Shown here piece by piece: positions 41,501-49,176 of a stretch of DNA of 64,000 nt; within the stretch, counting starts at the first letter, position 1; each line of letters opens with the position of its first letter. The stretch is from Geomonas ferrireducens. Its GTDB lineage: Bacteria; Desulfobacterota; Desulfuromonadia; Geobacterales; Geobacteraceae. The notes under the pieces were generated by a model that saw only the letters and a list, made by a program, of their open reading frames with translations, was not told the origin of the DNA and made no database searches. Where the stretch lies: contig NZ_SSYA01000001.1 of assembly GCF_004917065.1 (NCBI RefSeq), positions 1,806,161 to 1,870,160 of the forward strand, given 5' to 3'. The translations under genes were made by a program, and so were the position numbers.

Positions 41501-42331
41501 GTGCCATCAAATAAACCGAAACCTTTTGTCTTTGTTCTTATGCCCTTCGATCCATCCTTTGATGATGTATATCAGCTGGGAATTAAAGAAGCGTGCAAGC
41601 AGGCTGGAATGTACTGTGAGCGGGTCGATGAACAACTTTTCAACGAAAGAATCCTTGACCGCATATACAATCAAATATCTAAAGCTGACATCATAGTTGC
41701 AGATATGAGCGGACGTAATGCGAATGTATTTTATGAAGCAGGGTATTCACATGGTCTAGGTAAGCGAGTAATACTTTTGACCAAGAACACGGATGATATT
41801 CCGTTTGACCTTAAAGATTACCCTCACATTATTTACAATGGTCGTGTCGTGGATTTAATTGAGCCTTTAACTAAAAAGCTAAAGTGGTGTATCCTAACTC
41901 CTGAGATGGAGGTTAATCAAACTGCATGTCCAATAGAATTATATGTTAGCGGACAAAAGCTAACCCTCGATGAAATAAACAATGTACACCTTCGGTCTTT
42001 TGAATCCTTAGATGTTAATATCCACAATAGATCTAATAAAAAATACTCAAAGAACCAAATACGAATCGGGTTCATCAGTGATCGTAAGATCGATTATTAT
42101 TCGTCTGAAAGAAAACAGATACCTCAGCCAGATGGAACCGTTTTAAACATTGGCTCTTACAAGGAAGAAATTTATCCTGATGAGTGGGGCGAGTATTGTG
42201 TGGACAGGAGGACTATAGATAAAACAAACTGTACACTGAGATTATTTTTGCCAATTGGGTCCTTTGATTTCCCTTTATTCGTTACCAGGGAACCCCAAGC
42301 AGAGCCAGAGTGGTACAAGCCCTTAGTTTGA
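41501..42331 (+). CDS. TIR/deoxyribosyltransferase-like protein, candidate defence gene
   Basis: A 276-residue protein. Residues about 5-130 read FVFVLMPFDPSFDDVYQLGI ... ADIIVADMSGRNANVFYEAGYSHGLGKRVILLT, a layout of strand-loop-helix blocks like the nucleoside 2-deoxyribosyltransferase and TIR-like folds; the conserved glutamate in NVFYEAGY would be catalytic. The C-terminal half, about residues 140-276, has no recognised family. GC content is clearly lower than the neighbours. AGGGGGGAGTACTG precedes the GTG start. In defence islands such domains degrade NAD or signal; whether this one does is not shown. Confidence 0.65.
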   Translation: MPSNKPKPFVFVLMPFDPSFDDVYQLGIKEACKQAGMYCERVDEQLFNERILDRIYNQISKADIIVADMSGRNANVFYEAGYSHGLGKRVILLTKNTDDIPFDLKDYPHIIYNGRVVDLIEPLTKKLKWCILTPEMEVNQTACPIELYVSGQKLTLDEINNVHLRSFESLDVNIHNRSNKKYSKNQIRIGFISDRKIDYYSSERKQIPQPDGTVLNIGSYKEEIYPDEWGEYCVDRRTIDKTNCTLRLFLPIGSFDFPLFVTREPQAEPEWYKPLV

Positions 42332-42361
42332 GGCTGAATCTCAAATAGTGGAGGTAGGCCG

Positions 42362-42691
42362 ATGAATCCGGGCAAAGCGATGTTAACTCTGTGTCAGAGG
42401 TTCCTGGACCAGCACCAGGGGCCGGAGAGAGCAGACCTTCTGAATCAAATGGCCGAGATGATCAACGACCAGCCGGGGATGGACACCCCGTATCCGACAA
42501 CGGCCCGCGAGCTGAAGAGAAGAGTGGACGGCCTACTGGAAACAGCAAGCAAGGACGAGGCGGCAAAGGAAATGCTGCTACGGATGGACAAGTTCGACCT
42601 GGACGGCGAGACGCTGGAAGGGTTGGCGGCAAGCCTGTCCGGGCAGGTCATAACTTGCAAGGGAATGACAAGTAACTTGCAAGTTTTTTGA
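42362..42691 (+). CDS. Hypothetical island B protein (109 residues)
   Basis: MNPGKAMLTLCQRFLDQHQGPERADLLNQM starts the protein; the middle is helical with acidic/basic alternation. GGAGGTAGGCCG precedes the ATG. It lies 30 bases after the TIR-like gene but returns to high GC, so it may not be its partner. No family is recognised. Confidence 0.5.
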   Translation: MNPGKAMLTLCQRFLDQHQGPERADLLNQMAEMINDQPGMDTPYPTTARELKRRVDGLLETASKDEAAKEMLLRMDKFDLDGETLEGLAASLSGQVITCKGMTSNLQVF

Positions 42692-43195
42692 AGCTGATTT
42701 AAGAGGATTCAGATAGTTAGCCGCCCCGTTTCTCGAAAAACCACAGCAATTGCCCCTCCTTTTTGCGTCCCCCCTTTGCCAGTTTCAGAAATACCCGCCC
42801 GGAAAAATCGAGATCGGCCTATCAGGGAGCCATGCCGGGGTATTAACTGGGCCGCTATAGCTTTCAGGTGCTGGGCGTGCCCTCATGCGAGACTGTTCCA
42901 GTTTTGAAAATGGACGTCCTCTTATTGGAGGGCAGGACTCGTGAGTAACCGCGATGCCGCGCAGGGGGTCTAGGGGTACGGGGGGGGAGGGGGGCGGGGG
43001 CCTTGGAGAGAGTACGAGCGAGGCGATGAGGGTGGGGAGCAATGGCGACGACAACCAACTTGGTTGCAAACCCCTTACAACTTAGTTGTCTAAACAATTG
43101 AAATTATTGATAATTTTTTCTTGCAAGGCAAAGGACTCGATGGTATACGTTCCCCACATGAGCAGCATATCTTACTACGGTGATGGAGGGCGACC
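42692..43195. other. Gene-free island B stretch with operator-like palindromes
   Basis: About 504 bases. Frames on either strand have poor composition and run through a G-run (42975-43007). Two perfect dyads, at 43052-43066 and 43077-43089, lie about 110 to 145 bases before the next gene, with AT-rich sequence right after them. Confidence 0.6.
43052..43089. promoter_or_regulatory. Pair of palindromic operator-like sites
   Basis: CAACCAACTTGGTTG at 43052-43066 and ACAACTTAGTTGT at 43077-43089 are perfect dyads about 24 bases apart centre to centre, followed by AT-rich DNA (TTGAAATTATTGATAAT). This looks like a repressor-bound promoter of the gene at 43196. Confidence 0.45.
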
Positions 43196-43552
43196 ATGCA
43201 AGAGACAGCGAACTTCGGGAAGCAGTTGGTAGGGGCAGCGTTCAATGAAGACTTCGTAGAGGGGCCTTATCTCGGTGCAGAAGTGACCACTGGAGAACTG
43301 AAGGCGCGGGCGAGGGGAGCGCGGCGGACGATGCTTGATGAATTCCACGTGATACGCTTCCTTATGCGTCGATTGGACGGAGGCCACAGCAAGGGCAGAG
43401 ATATGGACTTTGTAGAAGGCCGCTTCTACCTGGAGAACGTAACCAAGGGAGACGTGCTAGACCGCCTGAACGTTGCCCGTCAAAGGATCAGCGATGCGCA
43501 CCGGGTAAGGGGCTACTGTCTGGATCGGGTCGGGGCGCTGGCCGCAGCGTAG
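43196..43552 (+). CDS. Hypothetical island B protein (118 residues)
   Basis: A hydrophilic, basic protein with many Arg/Asp (GHSKGRDMDFVEGRFYLE, RGARRTMLDEFHVIRFLMRRLDGG). No family is recognised. The palindromic sites at 43052-43089 lie upstream, so it may be controlled by a repressor. A terminator follows at 43580-43609. Weak similarity to phage early regulators by size and charge only. Confidence 0.5.
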   Translation: MQETANFGKQLVGAAFNEDFVEGPYLGAEVTTGELKARARGARRTMLDEFHVIRFLMRRLDGGHSKGRDMDFVEGRFYLENVTKGDVLDRLNVARQRISDAHRVRGYCLDRVGALAAA

Positions 43553-43579
43553 TCAAGGCGGCGAAGAAATGAATGGAGG

Positions 43580-43609
43580 AAGGCCGGGCGTGGATGTTCG
43601 GCCTTTTCC
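43580..43609 (+). terminator. Terminator after the 118-residue gene
   Basis: AAGGCCG pairs with CGGCCTT, followed by TTCC. Confidence 0.6.
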
Positions 43610-43666
43610 TTTGGTGCTACGACGGCGCAGGTTGATCGCCGTGTTAACTTCGACAGGAGGGGGAGC

Positions 43667-43849
43667 ATGGAAGCAGGGCTTGATATGCTGGAGGGCCTGA
43701 ACTGGTGGCAACTTCGTCAGGAATATTTGAGGGTGCGAAAGGAAATCTACCAGCACCACCGCGATATCAGCAGAAAGCTCGAATGGTCTGTAGAGGTAAA
43801 GCGGAGGATGACAGAGGTTGATCCAAGTCGAAAGAAAAAACGGAGGTGA
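43667..43849 (+). CDS. Very small hypothetical protein (60 residues)
   Basis: A helical protein of Trp/Arg/Glu-rich composition (MLEGLNWWQLRQEYLRVRKE) with a basic end (DPSRKKKRR). CAGGAGGGGGAGC precedes the ATG. It is followed by a terminator-like stem at 43870-43896. No family is recognised. Confidence 0.45.
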   Translation: MEAGLDMLEGLNWWQLRQEYLRVRKEIYQHHRDISRKLEWSVEVKRRMTEVDPSRKKKRR

Positions 43850-43869
43850 CGTCGGATCAAGCAAGGGGG

Positions 43870-43896
43870 AAGGGGGCCGGGAGACTGGCCCTTTTG
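43870..43896. terminator. Terminator between convergent genes
   Basis: GGGGGCC pairs with GGCCCTTTT across GGGAGACT, between the 60-residue gene and the minus-strand gene ending at 43899. Confidence 0.5.
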
Positions 43897-43898
43897 CT

Positions 43899-44492
43899 TT
43901 ACGCCCCCTTCATTGCTGCTCTCATTTTTATGGCGGTAGCGTGATGTCCCTTTAGAAAGGCTTCAAAGTCCCAACCAACATGCTCAACGTTAAAGGGGGG
44001 GATCTTGTAGTGTGCGCGAAGTTCAAACGCCATCTCCCAGGCGTGGTAGCCACAAAGCCCAAGTCGTTCAAGGCAGGCAGCGGGAATTTCATCAGCGTCT
44101 TCATCGTACCAGAAGTCGATTCCCTGTTGTTCCATAAGAAACTCGTTCCGAATCGCTAGTGCCTTTGCGCTGAGAGATACATCCAACGCTCTCCAGTCAA
44201 CGTCGTCCGGAAAGGGGTGAAGAGTTGGAAGTTTGCTGTGACGGGTCCCGGTATGCCCGTCTGAGGTCAAATACCTTTTAGTATCGTAAATCGCATCTGC
44301 GCAATTTATAGAAAACTCTTCGAATAAAACAGCCAGTCTCAGGGCGGAATAGGTGGCTGCCTTAGCTGTAGAAGCCTTTTCCTTGTTGTGGTCATGCCAC
44401 ACCTTAAGCCCTTCGGTCAAAAGTGCCGAAGCAAAGGCGGAGCTTAACGCTACCTTCCCGATCTCCAACCAGTCTAATGATACTGCCGCCAT
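43899..44492 (-). CDS. Hypothetical membrane-anchored protein (197 residues)
   Basis: One hydrophobic region near residues 10-30 (IGKVALSSAFASALLTEGLKV) followed by a soluble, mixed-charge domain rich in Trp/Tyr/His (FWYDEDADEIPAACLERLGLCGYHAWEM). No family is recognised. It is the last island B gene before the tRNA-Ser, a common place for cargo. GGGCAGGG upstream of the ATG is a weak ribosome binding site. Confidence 0.5.
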   Translation of the reverse strand: MAAVSLDWLEIGKVALSSAFASALLTEGLKVWHDHNKEKASTAKAATYSALRLAVLFEEFSINCADAIYDTKRYLTSDGHTGTRHSKLPTLHPFPDDVDWRALDVSLSAKALAIRNEFLMEQQGIDFWYDEDADEIPAACLERLGLCGYHAWEMAFELRAHYKIPPFNVEHVGWDFEAFLKGHHATAIKMRAAMKGA

Positions 44493-44546
44493 CCCTGCCC
44501 CCCCTGCCTTGTCTGCTCTTGCTACATATCTGCTACATAAAAAGAC

Positions 44547-44577
44547 AAAAAGGCCGGTCGCAATGACTGGCCCTTTT
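44547..44577. terminator. Terminator next to tRNA-Ser
   Basis: AAAAGGCCGGTC pairs with GACTGGCCCTTTT across GCAAT. It sits immediately beyond the tRNA 3' end and can stop transcription from both sides. Confidence 0.8.
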
Positions 44578-44583
44578 GTAAGT

Positions 44584-44640
44584 TGGCGGAGAGATAGGGA
44601 TTCGAACCCTAGGTACCTTTCGGTACACCTGATTTCGAGT
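44584..44640. repeat. Attachment site repeat, right copy (inside tRNA-Ser)
   Basis: 57 bases identical to 34850-34906; forms the 3' part of tRNA-Ser(CGA). Right boundary of island B. Confidence 0.93.
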
Positions 44641-44671
44641 CAGGCACCATCGACCACTCGGACATCTCTCC
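44584..44671 (-). tRNA. tRNA-Ser(CGA)
   Basis: The minus strand begins GGAGAGATGTCCGAGTGG and ends in TCTCTCC, G and an encoded CCA. The acceptor stem GGAGAGA/TCTCTCC, a long variable arm (GGTGTACCGAAAGGTACC) and the T-loop GGTTCGAATCCC are present. The anticodon loop CTCGAAA gives anticodon CGA. Its 3' end is the target of the islands; integration kept the gene intact. Confidence 0.95.
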
Positions 44672-44761
44672 GGATATGCTCTTTCAGACGACTCGTGTTC
44701 GTCGGAGCAGAAAGATATACCTTATTCCAAACAGAAATTCAAGCCTTGTTTGGCACCCTCG

Positions 44762-45022
44762 TCAGTATGTGAGACCGGCGTAGAAGTCCTGCAGATACTG
44801 ACGCTGGGTCTTTGTGAGTACGCCTCTCGTGTCTATCTCGGACAGAATGCGCCAGATGAGCCCGAGCTCGCTGTAGACCCGCAGCACGGCGGTCAGCTTG
44901 TATCGGGCGTGCTCCTCGGACGCAATGGTCCCCTGCAGGAGTTCTTCCGTATAGGCGGCCAGCCGGGAGATCTCGTGATGGGTCGCCATAATGGAGTCGG
45001 GGGTGATTTCTTCTAGTTGCAT
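44762..45022 (-). CDS. Small hypothetical protein (86 residues)
   Basis: A soluble helical protein: MQLEEITPDSIMATHHEISRLAAYTEELL, later SELGLIWRILSEIDTRGVL. The family is not recognised. AGAGGGGCTT precedes the ATG. It is the first core gene right of the tRNA-Ser and lies 80 bases from tadA, on the same strand. Confidence 0.55.
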   Translation of the reverse strand: MQLEEITPDSIMATHHEISRLAAYTEELLQGTIASEEHARYKLTAVLRVYSELGLIWRILSEIDTRGVLTKTQRQYLQDFYAGLTY

Positions 45023-45102
45023 AAGCCCCTCTCAGAGCGAGTGAAAATATCTCAATACTCTTAGTTTCGGCTCAACTGCACCAGAGATTTAGACTTTTTT
45101 TC

Positions 45103-45591
45103 TCAGCAGGCGGGGATGACCTTTTTCTTTTTCTTCTGCGTACGCAACTTGGCGAAAAAACTGGAGAGGATGGAGGATGTCTCTTCCCCGCGGACACCCG
45201 GGGTGAGGACCACGCTGTGGTTCAGTCGTTTGTCGTCGGAAAAATCGAAGAGGGAGCCGGCTGCCCCTCCCTTGGGGTCGTAGCTTCCAAAGACGACGCG
45301 GTCGATTCGGGAGAGGATGATGGCCCCCATGCACATGGTGCAGGGTTCGAGGGTGACGTAGAGGGTCGCGCCGGTGAGGCGCCAGCTGCCGAGTTTCTTG
45401 GCGGCCTTGCGTATGGCGATCATCTCGGCGTGTGCCGAGGGATCCTGCTTGCTCTCGCGCAGGTTGTGCCCCCGCGCGATAATGGCGCCATCTTTAACAA
45501 TGATGGCGCCGATGGGGACTTCGCCTATCGATTCCGCTTTGCCGGCCTGCTCCAGCGCCTTGCCCATCCAGTAGTGATCGTCTTTCAGCAT
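45103..45591 (-). CDS. tadA: tRNA-specific adenosine deaminase TadA
   Basis: About 162 residues, converting the wobble adenosine of tRNA-Arg(ACG) to inosine. The zinc and proton-shuttle motif is AHAEM near residue 51, and the second zinc ligand pair is EPCTMC near 81. The usual end KKKKK-rich tail is present. ATG 45591 is chosen because GAAGGAACC precedes it and the conserved region starts here (MLKDDHYWMGKALEQA). Confidence 0.93.
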   Translation of the reverse strand: MLKDDHYWMGKALEQAGKAESIGEVPIGAIIVKDGAIIARGHNLRESKQDPSAHAEMIAIRKAAKKLGSWRLTGATLYVTLEPCTMCMGAIILSRIDRVVFGSYDPKGGAAGSLFDFSDDKRLNHSVVLTPGVRGEETSSILSSFFAKLRTQKKKKKVIPAC

Positions 45592-45702
45592 GGTTCCTTC
45601 TTGTACCACGAGTGCAAAACTTCCTTCCCCGCCGCGAAAACGGACGCGGAAAAGGAAGGCCAGCCTTGAACGTAGAACGTAGAACGTTGAACGGTTTGAG
45701 CG

Positions 45703-46122
45703 TTAGTGCAGCCCTTCTCCGGTGGTGGTCATGACGAGCTTGCCGTGTTTGACGCCTTTCACGCCGATCAGTTCGTCCGCGATCCTGCGCACTTCGCGGG
45801 CCTTGCCGCGGACCACCAGGACTTCCAGGCAGTTGTGGGCGTCGAGATGGACGTGCAGGGCGGAGATGATCTGGTCGTGGTGCGCGTGCTGGTGCTCGGT
45901 CAGCTTGTCGGAGAGGTCGCGCACGTGGTGGTTGTAAACCAGGGTGACGGTCCCGACCCCTTCCTTCTCGCCTTCCTCCCAGTCGAGCTCGACCTGGGCG
46001 GCCCGGATCAGGTCGCGGATCGCCTCGGAGCGGTTGGCGTACCCCTTCTGTTCGATGAGCCGGTCGAAGCTCTCCAGCAGTTGGTCGTCCATGGAAATGC
46101 CGAATCTGACTGTCTCGCCCAT
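45703..46122 (-). CDS. nikR: Nickel-responsive regulator NikR
   Basis: A 139-residue ribbon-helix-helix repressor: the N-terminal DNA-binding domain reads [36 protein letters not shown], and the C-terminal ACT-like domain holds the nickel ligands ([21 protein letters not shown]). With nickel bound it represses nickel uptake genes. ATG 46122 is chosen because AAGGAGAGTG lies just upstream; the longer frame to 46311 adds repeat sequence. No nickel transporter gene lies next to it in this window. Confidence 0.92.
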   Translation of the reverse strand: MGETVRFGISMDDQLLESFDRLIEQKGYANRSEAIRDLIRAAQVELDWEEGEKEGVGTVTLVYNHHVRDLSDKLTEHQHAHHDQIISALHVHLDAHNCLEVLVVRGKAREVRRIADELIGVKGVKHGKLVMTTTGEGLH

Positions 46123-46235
46123 GCGTTGCACTCTCCTTGATGAGGGTGACTCACTATACGTGAAAGGGGCTGCGGAGTAAAGATGCGGCGGAGTTATGGG
46201 ACGGGACTGGGGTGACAGGAGAGGCGCAAGAAGCA

Positions 46236-46280
46236 AATCCCCCCTGTCCCCCCTTCGCAAAGGGGGGGACCTGAGGGGGC
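46236..46280. repeat. Dispersed C/G-run palindrome, copy 2
   Basis: AAATCCCCCCTGTCCCCCC followed by TTCGCAAAGGGGGGG; the reverse complement matches 5774-5808 over about 33 bases. Confidence 0.75.
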
Positions 46281-46385
46281 ATGCAGTGCTTCGTGGGGAG
46301 GTCGTACTCAATGCTCGCCCGCTCTTTTCGAAGACGCTCCTGTGAAGGAGGGCAAGCGGAGAGGGCTAAAGAGGGCCTGAGGGGG

Positions 46386-47273
46386 CTATGGCCTTAGGTA
46401 ACTGCGGATGCCGGGCTCGAACCTTATCGGCTCGAAGTTGAAGGTGCCACGCCAGCTGCCGTCGCAGGTGCTTCCTTGCACGAGCATGGCGATCTGATCG
46501 GAGGTGACGGGAAAGAAGGAGAACCCCTCGAAGAAGGGAACGATGAGACGCATGAGTGGGAGCGGGTTGTTTATCTTGGCGACGTGACTTTTCCCCATTA
46601 CCTTGCCGATGGTGTCCAGAAGCTGGTTATAGGTGTAGCGGTCCGGACCGCAGAGGTCGTACTCATGCCCTATGGCGTCGGGACGCTCAAGGGCATCGGC
46701 GAAGCAGCGGGCGACGTCGTCGGCGGCAATGGGCTGCAACTGGTACTCGCCGTCGCCGATCACCGGCATGGCGGGAAAACTGCGCAGGTATCCGGCGAGC
46801 TTGTTGATGAAGTCGTCCTTCGGGCCGAAGACGATGGAGGGCCGGAAGATGGTGTAGTCGAGTCCGGAGCGGCGGACCTCTTCTTCCGCTTCGTATTTGC
46901 TCTTGAAATAGTGGGCGGTGCTGTCGGCACGCGTGCCGAGGGCGGACATCTGCAGATGACGGCGCACCTTAGCCTTTTTGGCTGCGGCTATGACGTTACG
47001 GGTGGCTTCGACGTGAAGGCGCTGGAAGGTGATGCCGCGCCCTCGGAACTCCCGGATGATGCCGACCAGGTTTATTGTGGCGTCGCAGCCGCGTACCGCG
47101 TCCTCGAAGGTCTCGGGGCGCGTCACGTCCCCCTCGATCTCCTCGACACCGGGTTCGACGGCGGCGGGACTTCTACGGTGCACGAGAAGCCGGATGCTGT
47201 GCCCGCGCTCGAGCAGCGCCTCCCGTACGTGTCCGCCGATAAAGCCGGTACCACCAGTCAAAAAGATCAACAT
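46386..47273 (-). CDS. NAD(P)-binding epimerase-like oxidoreductase (NDUFA9-like)
   Basis: A 295-residue short-chain-dehydrogenase-fold protein with the N-terminal nucleotide loop TGGTGFIGGHVREALLERGH and a typical KSKYEAEEEVR catalytic-lysine region near residue 125. Bacterial homologues are called NAD-dependent epimerase/dehydratase or complex I NDUFA9-subunit-like. Substrate unknown. CCGGAGGGGCAT precedes the ATG. It is divergent from the ferritin-like gene. Confidence 0.82.
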   Translation of the reverse strand: MLIFLTGGTGFIGGHVREALLERGHSIRLLVHRRSPAAVEPGVEEIEGDVTRPETFEDAVRGCDATINLVGIIREFRGRGITFQRLHVEATRNVIAAAKKAKVRRHLQMSALGTRADSTAHYFKSKYEAEEEVRRSGLDYTIFRPSIVFGPKDDFINKLAGYLRSFPAMPVIGDGEYQLQPIAADDVARCFADALERPDAIGHEYDLCGPDRYTYNQLLDTIGKVMGKSHVAKINNPLPLMRLIVPFFEGFSFFPVTSDQIAMLVQGSTCDGSWRGTFNFEPIRFEPGIRSYLRP

Positions 47274-47456
47274 ATGCCCCTCCGGTACGGGGAACAGTGC
47301 TGTAGGCTCCCCTTTTCAAAGTCATAATACCGTCGTTAGTGTAACAGCTCTTTCTCCAAACTCCATTTAGGTGGGGAAAGTGTATACAAGATCTTGTGCT
47401 TCGGAGTTTCTTGTGTTAAAAAGCCTTTCACAAACAAACGCTACAGGAGACCGTCC

Positions 47457-47933
47457 ATGGCTGAGCAAGGTGATGTCTGTTACACATTCGAAGCAGCGAT
47501 AGAAATGGCCGCCCAGATGGAAAACGAAGGGTACCGTGCGTATCTTGCCGCACTGAAAGTCGTGAAAGACAAGGCTGCGCGCGAAATCATCAAGGAGGCG
47601 GCGTTCGACGAACTGGAGCACAAGCACCAGTTGGAAAAGGCGCTCGTGGAAGGCGAGATGAGGGGGGGGGATGGGCTGCACCAGCCGGTGCCTACCATGA
47701 ACCTTGACTACGTCCTGCCGAAGAAGGAACTCCACCCCGGGTCGACGGCGCGCGACGCTATGGCTTACGCCATCCATCTGGAGAAGGGGTCCATCGACTT
47801 CTACGACAGGATGTCCCGCGGTTGCGAAGGGGCGCCCATGGCGGTGCTCTTCAAGAAGATGCTTGCCGACGAATCCCGCCACCTGCAGGAGCTCGAGGAC
47901 CTTTACGAGCGGTACTTCATGACCGAGAACTAG
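47457..47933 (+). CDS. Ferritin-like (rubrerythrin-type) diiron protein
   Basis: A 158-residue four-helix protein with two E/ExxH motifs typical of ferritin-like/rubrerythrin domains: EAAIEMAAQMENEGYRAY with DELEHKHQLE, and IHLEKGSIDFYDRM with ADESRHLQELEDL. These bind two iron atoms and may protect against oxidants. There is no rubredoxin domain. ACAGGAGACCGTCC precedes ATG 47457; the frame opens at 47394, without a good ribosome binding site. A strong terminator follows. Confidence 0.85.
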   Translation: MAEQGDVCYTFEAAIEMAAQMENEGYRAYLAALKVVKDKAAREIIKEAAFDELEHKHQLEKALVEGEMRGGDGLHQPVPTMNLDYVLPKKELHPGSTARDAMAYAIHLEKGSIDFYDRMSRGCEGAPMAVLFKKMLADESRHLQELEDLYERYFMTEN

Positions 47934-47955
47934 GCGGCACCGGGATAAACGGGAT

Positions 47956-47993
47956 AAAAAAATCCCCTCCTCGTAAAGGGGAGGGGATTTTTA
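47956..47993. terminator. Terminator between the ferritin-like and slyD-like genes
   Basis: AAATCCCCTCC pairs with GGGGAGGGGATTT, bounded by A and T runs on both sides. It can serve both convergent genes. Confidence 0.9.
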
Positions 47994-48010
47994 TTGCCTG
48001 GCCGGTGGGC

Positions 48011-48463
48011 CTAGAGGATCTCAACCAGTTTGATGTCGAAGTTGAGCGCCTGGCCTGCCAGCGGGTGGTTGGCGTCGATGGTGATCGATTCGTCGGTCAC
48101 CTCGGTTACTATTACGTTGAAGATCTGGCCGTCCTGTTGGGTGACCTCGAGCTGATGCCCCACTTCCGGATTCATTTCCGGCGGAAGCTCGGTGCGCGGC
48201 ACAACCGCGATCATCTCTTCCATCCTCTCGCCGTACGCCTCGTCGACCGGGATGTGGACGGTCTTGCTCTCGCCGACGGCGAGCCCTTTAACGCCTGCGT
48301 CGAAGCCCGGGATGACCTGGCCGGCGCCGACGGTGAACTCGAACGGACCGTGGTCGTGGCCGCACTCGCCCTCGCCGCATTCGGAGCTGTCGAATACGGT
48401 GCCGTCATCGAGCCTGCCCGTATAATGAACCTTTACGCGGTCCCCTTCTTTAGCTTGTGCCAT
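48011..48463 (-). CDS. slyD: FKBP-type peptidyl-prolyl isomerase, SlyD-like
   Basis: A 150-residue protein in which the FKBP domain (GDRVKVHYTGRLDDGTVFDSS, GVKGLAVGESKTVHIP) is split by the insert-in-flap chaperone domain, as in SlyD. The metal-binding His/Cys tail of E. coli SlyD is missing; instead GEGECGHDHG lies early in the protein. It folds proteins in the cytoplasm. ATTCTCCTTG, read on the minus strand as CAAGGAGAAT, precedes the ATG. Confidence 0.88.
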   Translation of the reverse strand: MAQAKEGDRVKVHYTGRLDDGTVFDSSECGEGECGHDHGPFEFTVGAGQVIPGFDAGVKGLAVGESKTVHIPVDEAYGERMEEMIAVVPRTELPPEMNPEVGHQLEVTQQDGQIFNVIVTEVTDESITIDANHPLAGQALNFDIKLVEIL

Positions 48464-48654
48464 TTTCTATTCTCCTTGATATTGTTGGATAAAGTCCAAA
48501 GGATAGCAGATGCCCAAGATATTTTCCACCGTTTCTTCCATCGCTGCACTCGGGAAGTGACAGCCGTGCCTGCAACAAAACTCCCGCCGCTGGCTCACAA
48601 TTTCTGCGTGGCCAAAATCCCGGGGAAATGGTATGTATCTTCCCGGGGGTGCCC

Positions 48655-49176
48655 ATGGAAACCAAGAACCGATCCCTTCTTTTCACCGGCCTCGTTGTGG
48701 ATGTCGAGCAGATGGACGTCCTGATCGGCAACCAGGGGTGGTACACCTATCAGGTCGTGCGCCATCCCGGGGGCGCGGCCGTTCTCGCTTTGCACGACGA
48801 CGGCTGCATCACGCTTATCCGCCAGTTGCGCCCAGCGGTGGGTGACTTCCTGCTGGAGATCCCCGCCGGGCGACTTTCCAAGGGAGAGGACCCGCAACTG
48901 TGCGCGGAGCGCGAGCTCCTCGAGGAGACGGGTCTCAAGGCGGAGAAGCTGATATCGCTTGGCCTTTTGCACCCATCCCCCGGGGTGTTCGACGAGAAGA
49001 TCCACCTCTACCTCGCCACCGGTCTTACCCAAGGTGACGCCGAGCCCGAGGATTACGAGGAAATCTCCTGTGAGAAGGTTCCCTTTGCCGAAGCCGTGGC
49101 GATGGCGGCGGACGGCCGTATCACCGACGGAAAGACCATAGCCGCGCTGCTGCGCGCCCAGAGACATATCGAATGA
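48655..49176 (+). CDS. NUDIX hydrolase (ADP-ribose pyrophosphatase type)
   Basis: About 173 residues with the Nudix box GRLSKGEDPQLCAERELLEETGL (GX5EX7REXXEEXGX pattern near residues 72-93), so it hydrolyses a nucleoside-diphosphate-linked substrate, most likely ADP-ribose. Preceding residues (AAVLALHDDGCITLIRQLRPAV) fit the NudF-type subgroup. ATG 48655 is preferred over 48628 because GGGGGTGCCC lies just upstream. Its stop overlaps the start of the RluA-like gene (ATGA). Confidence 0.88.
   Translation: METKNRSLLFTGLVVDVEQMDVLIGNQGWYTYQVVRHPGGAAVLALHDDGCITLIRQLRPAVGDFLLEIPAGRLSKGEDPQLCAERELLEETGLKAEKLISLGLLHPSPGVFDEKIHLYLATGLTQGDAEPEDYEEISCEKVPFAEAVAMAADGRITDGKTIAALLRAQRHIE

Larger units (their letters stand above)
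34850..44583. mobile_element. Integrative island B at tRNA-Ser(CGA)
   Basis: A 9.7-kb segment bounded by the 57-bp direct repeat of the tRNA 3' end. The integrase lies just inside the left repeat. It carries an excisionase-like gene, a replication protein, a PC4-like protein, a split large gene, and cargo including a TIR/deoxyribosyltransferase-like protein. No capsid, terminase or tail genes are recognised. The gene style matches phage satellites or mobilisable islands. Confidence 0.88.

Noticed and set aside
42785-43097. Proline-rich minus-strand frames
   Set aside because: They arise from a G/C run and lack any start signal; composition is unlike real proteins.
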